From Cardiobacterium hominis (lineage in GTDB: Bacteria > Pseudomonadota > Gammaproteobacteria > Cardiobacteriales > Cardiobacteriaceae): a DNA stretch of 64,000 nucleotides. The notes under the pieces were generated by a model. The model was not told where the DNA came from. It saw only the letters and a program-made list of their open reading frames with translations, and did not search any database. The position numbers and the translations under genes are program-made. The stretch's first letter is position 1. Each line of letters starts with the position of its first letter. The stretch is from NCBI RefSeq assembly GCF_900637305.1, contig NZ_LR134365.1, positions 1 to 64,000 of the forward strand, written 5' to 3'. This document shows positions 19,601 to 30,100 of this stretch, piece by piece.

Positions 19601-22600
19601 AGGAAGGATTTCGTACTAATGGCAACATGCGCGCCATAGATTCTTCCGCCATCCCTGTTTTCTATATATTCTGGTGCCTGAACGGTTATTTTGCCCAAGC
19701 TAGAAAGTAGACCTCTATTAATAATATATGCGTCACTGGATACTTTGAGGTTTTCGTTAAATGCAAACTTGCCTTCCGGCGCAAACTCCAAACCGCCAGT
19801 AGCGCGAATGACGGCCTCTCCGCCGCTATAGTATTGGCCGGTCATGGAATATTTGTCTTGGGTCTCAATATTCATATTACGACCCGAACGCACGCTTTCC
19901 ATTTTTTCCGCTTTTTTCGCGCGCAGTGTCAGCTCTTCCCAGCTTTCGATTTTGCCGCCGCTGACGCTGCCGACATCGGCTGCGATGTTTTTGCCGACGA
20001 TGTAACCGCCACTGCTGTCAATGGTGGTGTCTTTCGCGGTGATATCGAGTTTTCCCTTGCTGATGATTTGTCCGCCGCGGTTGTTCAGTTTTTCGCCGTC
20101 GCTCGTGAGTGTCAGGCTTTCCCGGCCAATCAAGTGGCCGTTTTCGTTATTGATGGCGGTGCTTTGTAGGTGATGCGCTGTCGCATCGATGCTGCCGCCC
20201 TGGTTGTTGAGCTCTGGGGTGTTGATATGTAAGGTTTTGCCGCTGTGGATGTTGCCGCCTTCGTTGTCAAGGCGGGCGGTGTCCAGTTCCAGGTCTTCTT
20301 CGCTTGCCAGCACGCCGTGCTTGTTGTTGATGGCGCTGCCTGCTTTGACATTCAGCGTCAGTTTGCCTTTGCTGGCAATGTGCCCCTGTTCGTTATCCAG
20401 CTCCGGGGTGTTGATGGTGACGTCCTGGTCGCTGACGATGCTGCCGCCACGGTTGCCCATCTGTGGGGTGCTGACGGTCACGCGCGTTTTGCCGGAGAGG
20501 ATGCCGCCGTTTTCCAGCTTTTCCGCCGCCACGTCCGTTTCGCCTGCTGCGGCAGTACCGCGGTTTTTCAGGGTGTTGCCACGCAGGAACAGTTTTTCTT
20601 TGGCATGGATGTCACCGCTGTTGTCCACGCTGGCGGCATTTATGTTGGCATCGCCCGCGCTGCTGATTTTGCCGCGGTTGTTGAACTCGGCTGTGTTGAG
20701 GGTGAATAGGCTGTTAGTCAGAAGCTGGCCGCTGTTTTCTGTTTTTGCGCTGTTGAAGGTGAAGGTGTTTTGGCTGCTGATTTTGCCGCTGTTGTGGGTT
20801 TCTTCGCTCTGGATGTGCAGGGTGTCGGCACTGCCGGTTTCGCCGCTGTTGTTCAGTTGTTTGCCGTTCAGGGTGATGTTACCGGCAAAGAGTTGTCCGC
20901 CCTGGTTGAGCTGGGTAAAGCCGTTATAGTTGAGCTGCTCTCCCGCCTGGATGCGCCCCTGGTTGTTGAGGCTGCCACCGTTTAAGGTCATGTTGTGTCC
21001 GGCAAGCAGTTGACCGCTACCGTTGTTCCAGTTGCCAGGGTTGTAGAGGAAAAGGTCGTGGTTACTGCTGATGCTGCCGCCGCTGTTGTCGGCTTGCTGG
21101 CTGCGGATGGTCAGGTTGTGGTTGCTGTTAATCGTGCCGTGTTTGTTATTCCACGTGCCCGTCACGTTGATGTTGCCCTGCTTGGCGATGTCAATGCGGC
21201 CGTGGCTGTTGTCCAGTTTTGCGGTGTTTAGTTGCAGGGTGTTGGTTTTGAGGGTGCCGTGGCTGTTGTTGATGTCACGGCTGTCAAAGCGCATTTCCTG
21301 GCTGCGCAGTTCGCCATGGCTGTTGTCCAGGGTTGCGCCGTTGGTCAGGGTCAGACGGGCAAATTCTGCCGTCTGATGGTTGGTGAAGGAGTTGCTGGCA
21401 GTCACCGACAGCATATTGTTGATTTCAAAAACGCCACGGTTGTTGAACTGTGAACGGATTTTTAGTGTGCCTTCGGTAGATGGTTGCTCATTGTCTGTGC
21501 TGCTACCGGGCGCCGTCGAGGTTGTATTGGACGCGGCCGAGTTTGCAGGTTTTTGTGTACGGATGGTGCCGTAGGGGTTATTGGCGGTGTCGTAGTCGGC
21601 GGTGTGGATGTTCAGGGTATATGGCCCGCGCTGGGTGATGCTGCCGGTTTCGCTGTTGTTCAAGCGGTTGGCACTGATGTTCAGCAGGTCGCCGGAGATG
21701 GTCGCGCTGTTGTTGATATCGTTGCCTGCACTCAGGTTCAGCGTATTGCCTGCAAACAACTGGCCACCATTTGTGATGTCATTGCCCGCGCTGAGGTTCA
21801 GGTCGCTGCCGGAGCGGATTTGTCCACTATTGGCGATGTCTTTGCCCGCCTGCAAACTGACACTGTTGTTGGCGCCAATACTGCCGGCATTGGTAATGCT
21901 CCCACGCGCCTGCAGGCTGAGGCTGTTGTCGCTCGTGATACTGCCACCACCGGTATTGTTGATTTTTCCGGCGCTGATGCTGAGCGAGTCAACCCCATGG
22001 ATTTGTCCGCCATGGTTGTTCACCTCCCCTTTGACCTGGATGGGTTTGGCACGGTAGAGGAAGAGTTCTCCGCGCGCATTGTCTAGCTGTGAGGCCTTGA
22101 TGTCGGCGCTTTCAAAGGTGCTGCTGCCATCACGGTTGTCCAGCTTGCCCTCGCGCAGGGTGAATAGGTTGATGGCAACATTGCCGTGGTTTTCGTAGTC
22201 TTTGCTGGCAAGGTCAATTTTGCCGCCCGTGGTGATGCTGCCACGGTTCTCAATTTTTTCAGCGACCTCAATGCGCCCCGCCGCCCCTTTGCGCGTCTCT
22301 TCGTTTTTGTTTTCTGCGGGTTGTGGTTTTTCGGTGTGTTGTTCTGCCTGGCGGTCTTGCAGGCGTGCACCATCATGGTTGGCAAAGATATTGCTGCGAA
22401 TGGTGAGTGTTTGGTCGCTGCTGTGATGCAGGGTACCGTCGTTTTTGAGTCCGGTGGTTTTGATATCAAGCTGGTTGGCAGTAATTTCTCCCTGGTTGTG
22501 CAGGGTGCCGGGCAGGGAGAGCTCCAGTGCGTCCGTCTGCAATTTGCCGGCATGGTGGACACCAACGCCTTTTTCTGTACCAATCAGGCGGATGCGGTTG

Positions 22601-23394
22601 GCATACATGCCGCCCAAGGCGCTACTGTCCACGGCAAAGCGGACCGGCTTATCCGCTTGCTTGCTGCTGTTTTCTATCGTGCCGTCGGCATGTAGGGTGT
22701 TGTTGCCGGTGATGAGGTCAATCTGGCTGCCTTCGCCGTGTATTGCGCCATTGATTTTGATTTGCCGCGCAAGCAGGGTGGTGTAGTCATGGTTTTGTGC
22801 GTTCAATCCACCCGACGCGATGTTGATCACGCCACTTTCTGAGCTGTGTTGTACCGGTTTGCCTTGTTTGATTTCTACCTGACCGGCGGTGTAATGCACT
22901 TTACCGGCGTTGATGAAGCCACCGTTGACCATGATGCCCGCCGGGTTGGCCACGATGACATCGGCCTTTTTGCCCGCAATTTCGATTGTGCCCTGTAGGT
23001 TGGAGGCGGTTTGGCTGCGTACCTGGTTGACAATGAGGTCAGCTTCGCCCCTGGCCAGGTGCGGGTTGCCGCTGACGACCCCGCCGGTCTGGGTGGCGGC
23101 GTCTTTACGGGCGTTATTCATGATGGCGCCCGCCGAATCAACATCGAACTGGCTGTAGCGGTTCATCGAGATACCAGACTCATCCGGCGTCTGGATGTCA
23201 ATCTGTGGCAGACCGTTGGCGGTTTTTAAAACGGTGGGGCGCTCGTGGGCGGCAGCCAGGTCGTCTTCGGTAATGACGCTTTGCGCCCACAAGGATGCAG
23301 GCGCAAGGCCACAGGCAAGCGCAAGGCACGCCGGGAGCAGTCCCGTCAGGCGGCGGGATGGGGCAGGTGCCGGTTTTGTTATTACCGTGGGCAT
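13621..23394 (-). CDS. cdiA: Full-length CdiA with EndoU-type ribonuclease tip (cdiA2)
   Basis: A 3257-residue TpsA effector. Regions in order: Sec signal peptide ending SLWAQ; TPS secretion domain (VITEDDL, RYSQFDVDSAGAIMNN, NPAGIMVNGGFINAG) recognised by CdiB; first FHA repeat region to about residue 1285; a patch at about 1287-1536 that differs from cdiA1; a Tyr/Pro-rich region; second FHA region; pretoxin with VDNN; unique tip after FLPE (about 3053). The tip matches bacterial EndoU nucleases: MDHILDGN, GSGGHY, then TTFYPYFWS, VWVGKSDSGLEIEGYY and TAWPIY, supplying the two His, a Lys and the terminal aromatic/Ser-Thr cluster. EndoU CDI toxins cut tRNA. It lacks the extended signal peptide of cdiA1, and a 33-codon mini-frame (23382-23483) just upstream encodes a second, similar signal-like stretch. 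It probably shares CdiB with cdiA1. Confidence 0.9.
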   Translation of the reverse strand: MPTVITKPAPAPSRRLTGLLPACLALACGLAPASLWAQSVITEDDLAAAHERPTVLKTANGLPQIDIQTPDESGISMNRYSQFDVDSAGAIMNNARKDAATQTGGVVSGNPHLARGEADLIVNQVRSQTASNLQGTIEIAGKKADVIVANPAGIMVNGGFINAGKVHYTAGQVEIKQGKPVQHSSESGVINIASGGLNAQNHDYTTLLARQIKINGAIHGEGSQIDLITGNNTLHADGTIENSSKQADKPVRFAVDSSALGGMYANRIRLIGTEKGVGVHHAGKLQTDALELSLPGTLHNQGEITANQLDIKTTGLKNDGTLHHSSDQTLTIRSNIFANHDGARLQDRQAEQHTEKPQPAENKNEETRKGAAGRIEVAEKIENRGSITTGGKIDLASKDYENHGNVAINLFTLREGKLDNRDGSSTFESADIKASQLDNARGELFLYRAKPIQVKGEVNNHGGQIHGVDSLSISAGKINNTGGGSITSDNSLSLQARGSITNAGSIGANNSVSLQAGKDIANSGQIRSGSDLNLSAGNDITNGGQLFAGNTLNLSAGNDINNSATISGDLLNISANRLNNSETGSITQRGPYTLNIHTADYDTANNPYGTIRTQKPANSAASNTTSTAPGSSTDNEQPSTEGTLKIRSQFNNRGVFEINNMLSVTASNSFTNHQTAEFARLTLTNGATLDNSHGELRSQEMRFDSRDINNSHGTLKTNTLQLNTAKLDNSHGRIDIAKQGNINVTGTWNNKHGTINSNHNLTIRSQQADNSGGSISSNHDLFLYNPGNWNNGSGQLLAGHNMTLNGGSLNNQGRIQAGEQLNYNGFTQLNQGGQLFAGNITLNGKQLNNSGETGSADTLHIQSEETHNSGKISSQNTFTFNSAKTENSGQLLTNSLFTLNTAEFNNRGKISSAGDANINAASVDNSGDIHAKEKLFLRGNTLKNRGTAAAGETDVAAEKLENGGILSGKTRVTVSTPQMGNRGGSIVSDQDVTINTPELDNEQGHIASKGKLTLNVKAGSAINNKHGVLASEEDLELDTARLDNEGGNIHSGKTLHINTPELNNQGGSIDATAHHLQSTAINNENGHLIGRESLTLTSDGEKLNNRGGQIISKGKLDITAKDTTIDSSGGYIVGKNIAADVGSVSGGKIESWEELTLRAKKAEKMESVRSGRNMNIETQDKYSMTGQYYSGGEAVIRATGGLEFAPEGKFAFNENLKVSSDAYIINRGLLSSLGKITVQAPEYIENRDGGRIYGAHVAISTKSFLNTGENSIVKGANRVEIGAETIKNDSGAHIESLGTINIGRELDGNGVAFGQAKELVNMYDAVIDAAGDLNIDSKQVDNFANVQLGTFSSPKENVEFYSSQRTTTEWVPENRRSERELPMSPFKYVYKLADIEERPVAENPSVIKAGGTLTFNSEDIYNEGHIAAGRIGGVGKNAINGGHREGRRYTAAIDGKVHTRLKEFIGYDAGEDYTPPILDERFVRFPIGSINEGGQISGNPNQGGGTGGVPFPGGTGGGSGHESSILDAIDKEGRAVPYRVMTPNLPQLLTQTQGIYQLNLANVDPVPGIPGMPDAASLGLVTHDPAFLRILQNLPEYRDRLPYTGTAITANPNRYGDLSNNAAYGSGATVGTPYTDFSRSIGDRYYNYHLVADMVARNTGYRYLKGYHDDASQFAALTAAGNSFRERYQIAPGVSLTAEQAKHLDQDMILMVDRTFTLPDGRQVTRQVPQLYARIQPDELDTSRPTIGANRIDLSGSGTLNNNGSIGGRDSLSLQYQNITNRGTLTSDHGNVHARDTFDGKGGTINAGKYFSATAGKTFNFQPQTSDIDGSADRAANRSYHSAHQIEDSGRLKRYATGSTVILGGAKETNLKATQLDLGDKSSRTIISGDKVNLGAEYTHDVKMDDQGGSNYHYRYHGEDQGVETTGDGALSVSASAGKLTVNAAKLNSGKNRVQLYGAKGIDVTHGEIIDKEVTSSNHKGGGLFSRSHTRDYESWEAHQVKTSDITGDSVALVADRGDINAVGSNIVGEHGALLQTRQGDITLKAGENTYHSEERHSKRKVGLMGSGGIGVTLGSRSQSSDNTLDLKGHTATVVGAIDGNVTIDAGGHYREQGAIVHAGRAGGPLTKEQWLALSPAERNRAGNVYLNAQSAELDVMRGEQKQEMNSRYKQTGITVNLSGALVNAAQMARKNLQHLGKSDNARVKAMAAANAAWSGYKAVQAVNEAVQSGSGGTLINLSISGGSQHSSSHQRSREDILQSSQLTGDSGVYLNIRGKGAGSTLNITGSDLGGSAVTMLNVEGKKTFQAAETRREIHSDQHSGGGGGGIALQGGSNGGGLGITANANIGKGETNGNSTTYRLSHIGGLSGHTDIGDGKTLLNGAQILGKSIEGNTRDLEIHSPQGTMDYQSRQNALSGNVLYGYGVSVNLDYQNTRVDAHEKTVNIDSGQRDAVRGVQESGNNRIQALTGSIKQNDALANSGQDKTGGVSGFYAGDDGYRIHNTGTTVLGGLITSTAKAEAEGKNHFSTDRLVREEIHNYSNYKGKSIALGVSTVLSGDTLEQGEAQRREFMDVGKSGVGKTFGIGREQRSQEGVTIGSVNTANLTIGDDAGQRLLTGESAAEAAKNANRGITLEHVKEHNGTTSVSFDADKVTRDITSTAQVMQGFDGTTQGIKHDLRKQADAYRERGDEETAAKLDKLTIGVDMLKGGLTPTDSALGTIANTAAPLVSYQIGQYAKAHGSEGSAGHIAAHAALAALTSAANGGSGTDMATSAAITGAAEYSAPLVAKGFYGTSDSSKLTAEQKETISNILGLAAAGAGAAVGNSTTAYGASRAAGNAVDNNYYLTYTALEPKQSIADNKKTYEILKDTVKARCTESAAECEQYTQYIIDFIQDERFKENYAAEQKESLQYLKDNPRIVENYETRKKIKFELEDNSKLHRYVLPSAEMAGGFAQAAASAVAMSACLESGGATCYLGTAGFVSATDHVMTGADNFGARRSQQRQTTMVNTLKGLGLSEGAAANSQLMLDVGSGFATAARGAAIAHARTYSVTPKFLPEYVDGAPSSPNHISPATQLPKTANGTADAELRTVSKTTEDMFLPQNAFISNSLTPLQLIRNQSHNIEHTASIRMDHILDGNLTIRNGIKKGSGGHYIRSHNIKIDEITGKVDVNGVQKGRISVRDPSTNTWVKKSGETTFYPYFWSRRRVQQEIESAFKNSKPHPTKKEVWVGKSDSGLEIEGYYNKPDGTGATAWPIYKGD

Positions 23395-23543
23395 AAAACA
23401 AAGGCAAAGAAAACCAGCACCGCAAACAATCCTGCCAAATGGCGGAATGAGGCAGGTGCTGGTTTTTTTATGGTGGCGTGCATAAATGATTCGGGGGGAT
23501 TCAGATAGTTTGCTGCAAATACGCAGTTATCTGTTTTCCTGCA

Positions 23544-24152
23544 CTATTTGCCAAAGACGCTTCCAGTTTCGAGATAATTCTTTTCCCAGACTGGCAGCAT
23601 TCTCTTGATTTCGTGAATACTTGTACTTTTGGGAGCGATGGTTTTAATTTCGTCATTGATGTAACGACGGACAAAATCAAAATCATGCAATATGACCCGC
23701 GACAGGCAATAGCCTATACCAACGAATCCTTCCAAATTCATTGGCATGTTGGTTAACAGCTCCTCCTCATCCTGCCAATGATAATATTGCTGGATGATAT
23801 TCAGGCCGCGTTTAAAGAAATCCCGGATATATACTTCAGCTTCTCTCATGGTATGTACAAATTTACGATATACTTGGGTTTCTAGTGTGGCATCAGGACG
23901 AAGAACGGTTTTTTTTGATATCCACATTTCTTTTTCATCGTCAATTTGTAAACTGAGCTTGTTTGCCTTCTTGTTGACTAACATGACCACTGGTTGGGCT
24001 GATAGTGTAAAAGACCAGAGCGGATCTATATATAAAATGCTGTGCTTCAAAGTTTTATTGCTAAAACGTTCGCCAGCATATTGCCAGCCTTCGTATTCAG
24101 ATGCGATTTGTTTGCACAACGGGGCAACACTTTTTTTGGTTATTGAACTCAT
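23544..24152 (-). CDS. cdiI: Candidate immunity protein of cdiA1
   Basis: A 202-residue cytoplasmic protein starting 14 bp after the cdiA1 stop, with AGGAG eight bases ahead of the ATG. Mixed alpha/beta composition, Trp-rich, with no family recognised. AT-rich relative to the cdiA scaffold. Gene order makes it the inhibitor of the cdiA1 tip. Between it and cdiA2 (23395-23543) lies only a mini-frame resembling a lost signal peptide. Confidence 0.7.
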   Translation of the reverse strand: MSSITKKSVAPLCKQIASEYEGWQYAGERFSNKTLKHSILYIDPLWSFTLSAQPVVMLVNKKANKLSLQIDDEKEMWISKKTVLRPDATLETQVYRKFVHTMREAEVYIRDFFKRGLNIIQQYYHWQDEEELLTNMPMNLEGFVGIGYCLSRVILHDFDFVRRYINDEIKTIAPKSTSIHEIKRMLPVWEKNYLETGSVFGK

Positions 24153-24166
24153 AGGGTTTTCTCCTG

Positions 24167-27100
24167 TCAGTCTGAACGTAAAATGTAAATCTCTTCTGGT
24201 ACAACGCCTTTTCTTAGTTCAGCCTCTTGTGCTTTACGGCCTACGCTCTTAATACAACCTGTTCCCATCACGCAATTTTGATAAATGCTGGACTGATTCC
24301 GTTCCAATCCTGCACCGCCAGTTTTGTTCTCTATGCCAATATTGCCATTTTTGTCAAATTTTATATGGGTGACTTCCTTTCCTGTTTTCAGGTCTATTGC
24401 CTTGAACCCCGGTGGTACCGGCATTTTTGCACCCGGTGCACCACCGCTGATGAGTTGATCCAGTACGGCCTTTTCTTGGGTAAGCGTATTGCGCAGTGTA
24501 ATCCCGGTCGTAACCTTTACACCTTGTTGCTCAAAGAAAGACGCACTTCGGTTTACAGCCGCTTCATGTATCTGACGGCTCAATTGTATATCAGTAATTT
24601 TTCCTGAAATCTCCCAGGAGCTGATATATTCATAATTTCCATTTTTTGGATTTATCTTGAAATGGTGTCCTGCAGAATCTTTGTACACTGGATTAAAACC
24701 ATCGTCCACAAGGTTGGTTTGCTCTATCTTGCCACCTTTGTTACCTACAATATTTCCATTGCTATCATGTTTTAACCGATTGTTTTGGGGCGGGGCAAAT
24801 TTATTTTGAAGTTCATTAGGTACTGGCCGATACTTGGCAGAGCCTGCAATATACCCTGATTCATTTCCCATGATTTGATGCGGAATGATTCCGGGGTCAG
24901 TTTTTTTGACTGCAATCTTGTAGCCCGCAGCGTTGCCACCAACAGCTCCCATGAGTTCAAACATTCCCCAAAGAGCCTGTTCACCATCATTATTGGATAT
25001 TCCTACTACGGTTTGAGCAGTACCATGTGCGACTGTAGCAGCCCTAATTGCTACTGGTAAAGAACCTGTGCCACCAGCCAAACCGTATACAGCGTTACCT
25101 CCATATTGGTTAGTATCTCGTTCTAATACTAGGTTTTGTCCTTTAATTCTAGCTGCTTTATTAAATATCCGCTCTTCCTCTGTTTTTGTTTTTTCTCTAA
25201 TTAGCCAACCTAAGTTAAAACGATCTAGATAATTTTTAGGATAATAATATGGGTTGTCTTTATTTCGCTCATACCATTCATGTTGTTCTGTTCGATTTCC
25301 AGCATATGGGTAACTATCTGGTCGGAATGGATCTTTATGATCAATAAAATCTTTTATTATACTGTCAGCTATATTTTTCCCATATTCGTTCTCGTATTCT
25401 TTGTGGATTTGAGCGAGATACCCTAAAAATTCCGCTGTTTCATCTTTTGAGAGTGTTCCTTTTCGATTCTTTTCCGCCAGATATTCACTGCGCTGATCTG
25501 CCTGCTCATCTGCCAGTAACTGTTCTGCCGTTGAATTGAGAGGAATATCTCCAAGCATTTTCCCGTCAATAATTTGGCGATCTCTCTGGCGTCTGGCAAA
25601 AGATTCTGGACCTAACGCATTGTCTTCCACCGCATTCCCCACCGCCCGGCTCGCACCGTAAGCGGTCGTACTGTTACCAGTCGCCGCCCCGGTTCCCGCT
25701 GCCGCCAGGCCGAGGATGTTGCTCACCGTCTCTTTCTGTTCCGCCGTCAATTTGCGGCTGTCCGAGGTACCGTAAAAGCCTTTGGCAACTAGCGGCGCAC
25801 CAATTTCTGCCGCCGCCGACGTTCCCGCGCTGGTCGCCATGTCAGTACCACTGCCACCGTTGGCTGCGCTGGTCAGTGCTGCCAGCGCCGCATGCGCGGC
25901 GATGTGTCCCGCACTGCCTTCGCTGCCGTGTGCTTTGGCGTATTGGCCAATCTGGTAGGACACCAGCGGCGCCGCCGTGTTCGCTATTGTGCCCAACGCG
26001 CTGTCTGTCGGTGTCAGGCCGCCTTTGAGCATGTCCGCCCCAATCGCCAGTTTGTCTAGTTTGGCCGCGGTTTCTTCGTCACCACGCGCGCGGTAGGCAT
26101 CCGCCTGTTTGCGCAAGTCGTGTTTGATTCCTTGGGTCGTGCCGTCAAAGCCCTGCATCACTTGCGCCGTGCTGGTAATGTCACGTGTCACTTTGTCCGC
26201 ATCAAAGTTCACGCTTGTTGTGCCGTTGCGTTCTTTGACGTGCTCCAATGTGATACCCCGGTTGGCATTTTTCGCGGCCTCTGCCGCGCTTTCTCCCGTC
26301 AGCAGGCGCTGCCCTGCGTCATCGCCGATGGTGAGGTTGGCGGTGTTGACGCTCCCTATGGTTACCCCTTCTTGCGAACGCTGGTCGTGCCCTATGCCGA
26401 AGGTTTTGCCTACGCCGCTATCGCCAACGTTCATAAATTCGCGTCTTTGTGCTTCGCCTTGCCCGAGTGTATCGCCGCTGAGAACGGCGCTCAGCCCCAG
26501 TGCGATGCTCCTGCCTTTGTAGTTGCTGTAGTTGTGGATGTCTTCCCGTACCAGCCGGTCGGTGCTGAAGCTATTTTTGCCTTCGGCTTCGGCTTTTGCC
26601 GTACTGGTGATCAGTCCGCCCAAGACGGTCGTGCCTGTGTTGTGGATGCGGTAGCCGTCGTCTCCGGCATAGAAGCCGCTCACCCCACCGGTTTTGTCTT
26701 GGCCTTTGTTCGCCTGCGCGTCGTTTTGTTTGATGCTGCTTGTCAGCGCCTGGATGCGGCTGTTGTCGCTTTCTTGTACGCCCCGCACGGCATCGCGATG
26801 TCCGCTCTCGACGTTGACGGTTTTTTCGTGCGCATCAACGCGGGTGTTCTGGTAGTCCAGGTTCACCGCCACGCCGTAGCCGTAAAGCACGTTGCCGCTA
26901 AGCGCGTTCTGTCTGCTCTGGTAGTCCATTGTCCCTTGCGGGCTGTGGATTTCCAGGTCGCGCGTGTTGCCGTCGATGCTTTTGCCTAGGATTTGCGCGC
27001 CGTTGAGGAGGGTTTTGCCGTCGCCGATGTCGGTGTGGCCGGAGAGGCCGCCAATGTGGCTAAGGCGGTAGGTGGTGCTGTTGCCGTTGGTTTCGCCTTT

Positions 27101-30100
27101 GCCAATGTTGGCGTTGGCGGTAAAGCCGAAACCGCCGCCGTTACTGCCACCCTGCAGGGCAATACCACCGCCACCGCCGCCACTGTGCTGTTCGCTGTGG
27201 ATCTCACGCCGGGTTTCTGCCGCTTGGAAGGTTTTTTTGCCTTCAACGTCCAGTACGGTGATGGCGCTACCACCCAGATCCGAGCCGGTAACGTTGAGGG
27301 TGCTGTCCGCCCCTTTGCCACGGATGCGGAGGTAGACGCCGCTGTCACCCGTCAGCTGGCTGCTTTGTAGGGTGTCTTCCCGGCTTTTTTGGTGGCTGCT
27401 GCTGTGTTGGCTGCCGCCGCTGATCGAGAGGTTGATCAGGGTCTTGGGGTCGCTACTGAGCGCTTCGTCCACCGCCTGGATGGCTTTGTAACTGCTCCAG
27501 GCGGTATTGGCTGCCGCCATTGCTTTGACCCGCGCATTGTCGCTTTCGCCCAGATGCTGCAGGTTTTTCCGCGCCATTTGTGCCGCGTTGACCAGGGCGC
27601 CGCTCAGGTTCACGGTGATGCCCGTCTGTTTGTAGCGGCTGTTCATTTCTTGTTTTTGTTCGCCGCGCATCACGTCAAGGTCGGCGCTTTGTGCATTGAG
27701 GTAGACGTTACCGGCACGGGCGCGTTCGTCCGGGCTGAGTGCCAGCCATTGTTCTTTGGTGAGCGGCCCGCCTGCGCGCCCTGCATGGACGATGGCGCCT
27801 TGTTCGCTGTAATGCCCGCCTGCGTCGATAGTGACGTTGCCGTCTATCGCGCCAACCAGGGTCGGGGTGTGCCCTTTCAGGTCCAGGGTGTTGTCGCTGC
27901 TCTGGCTACGGCTGCCGAGGGTCAGGCCTATGCCACCCGAGCCCATCAGGCCCACTTTGTGTTTGCTGTGCCGCTCTTCGCTGTGGTAGGTGTTTTCTCC
28001 CGCCTTAAGGGTGATGTTGCCCTGGCGGGTTTGTAGTAATGCGCCGTGCTCGCCAACGATGTTGCTGCCAACGGCGTTGATGTCGCCACGGTCGGCAACC
28101 AGCGCCACGCTGTCGCCGGTGATGTCGCTGGTTTTGACCTGGTGGGCTTCCCAGCTTTCGTAGTCGCGTGTGTGGCTGCGGCTAAATAGTCCACCGCCTT
28201 TGTGGTTGCTGGAGGTGACTTCTTTGTCGATGATTTCGCCATGGGTCACGTCTATGCCTTTGGCGCCGTAGAGCTGTACCCGGTTTTTGCCGCTGTTGAG
28301 TTTGGCCGCGTTGACGGTGAGTTTGCCTGCGCTTGCGCTGACACTGAGCGCGCCATCGCCGGTGGTCTCTACTCCTTGGTCTTCGCCATGGTAGCGGTAG
28401 TGGTAGTTGCTGCCGCCCTGGTCATCCATTTTGACGTCGTGGGTGTATTCGGCACCGAGGTTGACTTTGTCGCCGCTAATGATGGTGCGGCTGCTCTTGT
28501 CACCCAGGTCGAGTTGGGTCGCCTTGAGGTTGGTTTCTTTGGCACCGCCGAGGATGACGGTGCTGCCGGTAGCGTAGCGTTTGAGTCGGCCGCTGTCTTC
28601 GATTTGGTGCGCGCTGTGGTAGCTGCGGTTTGCCGCGCGGTCGGCGCTGCCGTCTATGTCCGAGGTTTGTGGCTGGAAGTTGAAGGTTTTGCCCGCGGTG
28701 GCGCTGAAGTATTTGCCAGCGTTGATGGTGCCGCCTTTGCCGTCGAAGGTGTCGCGGGCGTGGACGTTGCCATGGTCGCTGGTCAGCGTGCCGCGGTTGG
28801 TGATGTTCTGGTATTGCAGCGAGAGGCTGTCACGGCCGCCGATGCTGCCGTTGTTGTTGAGTGTGCCGCTGCCACTGAGGTCTATGCGGTTCGCACCAAT
28901 GGTCGGGCGGCTGGTGTCCAGTTCGTCCGGCTGAATGCGGGCGTAGAGTTGCGGCACCTGGCGGGTGACTTGGCGTCCGTCCGGCAGGGTGAAGGTGCGA
29001 TCGACCATCAGGATCATGTCTTGGTCGAGATGCTTGGCCTGCTCGGCGGTGAGTGACACTCCTGGGGCGATTTGGTAGCGCTCGCGGAAGCTGTTGCCCG
29101 CAGCGGTCAGTGCGGCAAACTGGCTGGCATCGTCGTGATAGCCCTTGAGGTAGCGGTAACCGGTGTTGCGGGCGACCATGTCGGCGACGAGATGGTAGTT
29201 GTAGTAGCGGTCGCCGATGCTGCGGCTGAAGTCAGTGTAGGGCGTGCCGACAGTGGCGCCACTGCCGTAAGCGGCGTTGTTACTGAGGTCGCCGTAGCGG
29301 TTGGGGTTTGCTGTGATTGCCGTTCCTGTATAGGGGAGGCGGTCGCGATACTCCGGCAGGTTCTGCAGGATGCGAAGAAACGCCGGATCGTGGGTGACCA
29401 GTCCCAGTGATGCCGCGTCCGGCATGCCGGGAATGCCCGGCACCGGGTCAACGTTGGCCAGGTTAAGCTGGTAGATACCCTGGGTTTGGGTTAGCAATTG
29501 CGGCAGGTTGGGGGTCATCACACGGTAGGGGATTTTTCTGCCCTCGGTGTCAATGGCTTTGAGGGTGTCGTTTTCTCCGCTGCCGCCACCCGTGCCACCG
29601 GGGAAGGGAACGCCACCGCCCCCGCCATTACCCGGGGTTGGGTTGCCACTGATCTGACCATCATCTTCTATCGTGCCAAAGGTAAAGTGGACTGTTCTTT
29701 CATCAAGTCGTGGCGGGTTGTAGTCTATGACTTCAGTGTATGGATCGTCACTTTTGTGATGTCGGATGATACTCTCGATTTTTCCGTTAATGGCAGCGGT
29801 ATAACGTCTGCCTTCCATATTGCCGCCATTGATGGCATTCTTGCCTGCGCCACCAATCCGTCCAGCGGCAATCTGTCCTTCGTTATAGACGTCTTCGCTG
29901 TTAAAGGTCAGTGTTCCGCCTGCCCGGATTTTGCCCGGATTTCTGACTATTGGACGTTCTTCTATCTCTGCCAGCGTATATGTATATTTATTATTATTAG
30001 CGAGGGGCAACTTGTATTCCCGCCGTCTGTTTGTTGGTATCCATTCTGTGGGCAGCAGAAGGCTTGAATAAAATTCAACTGGCGTTTCAGAGACAGAAAT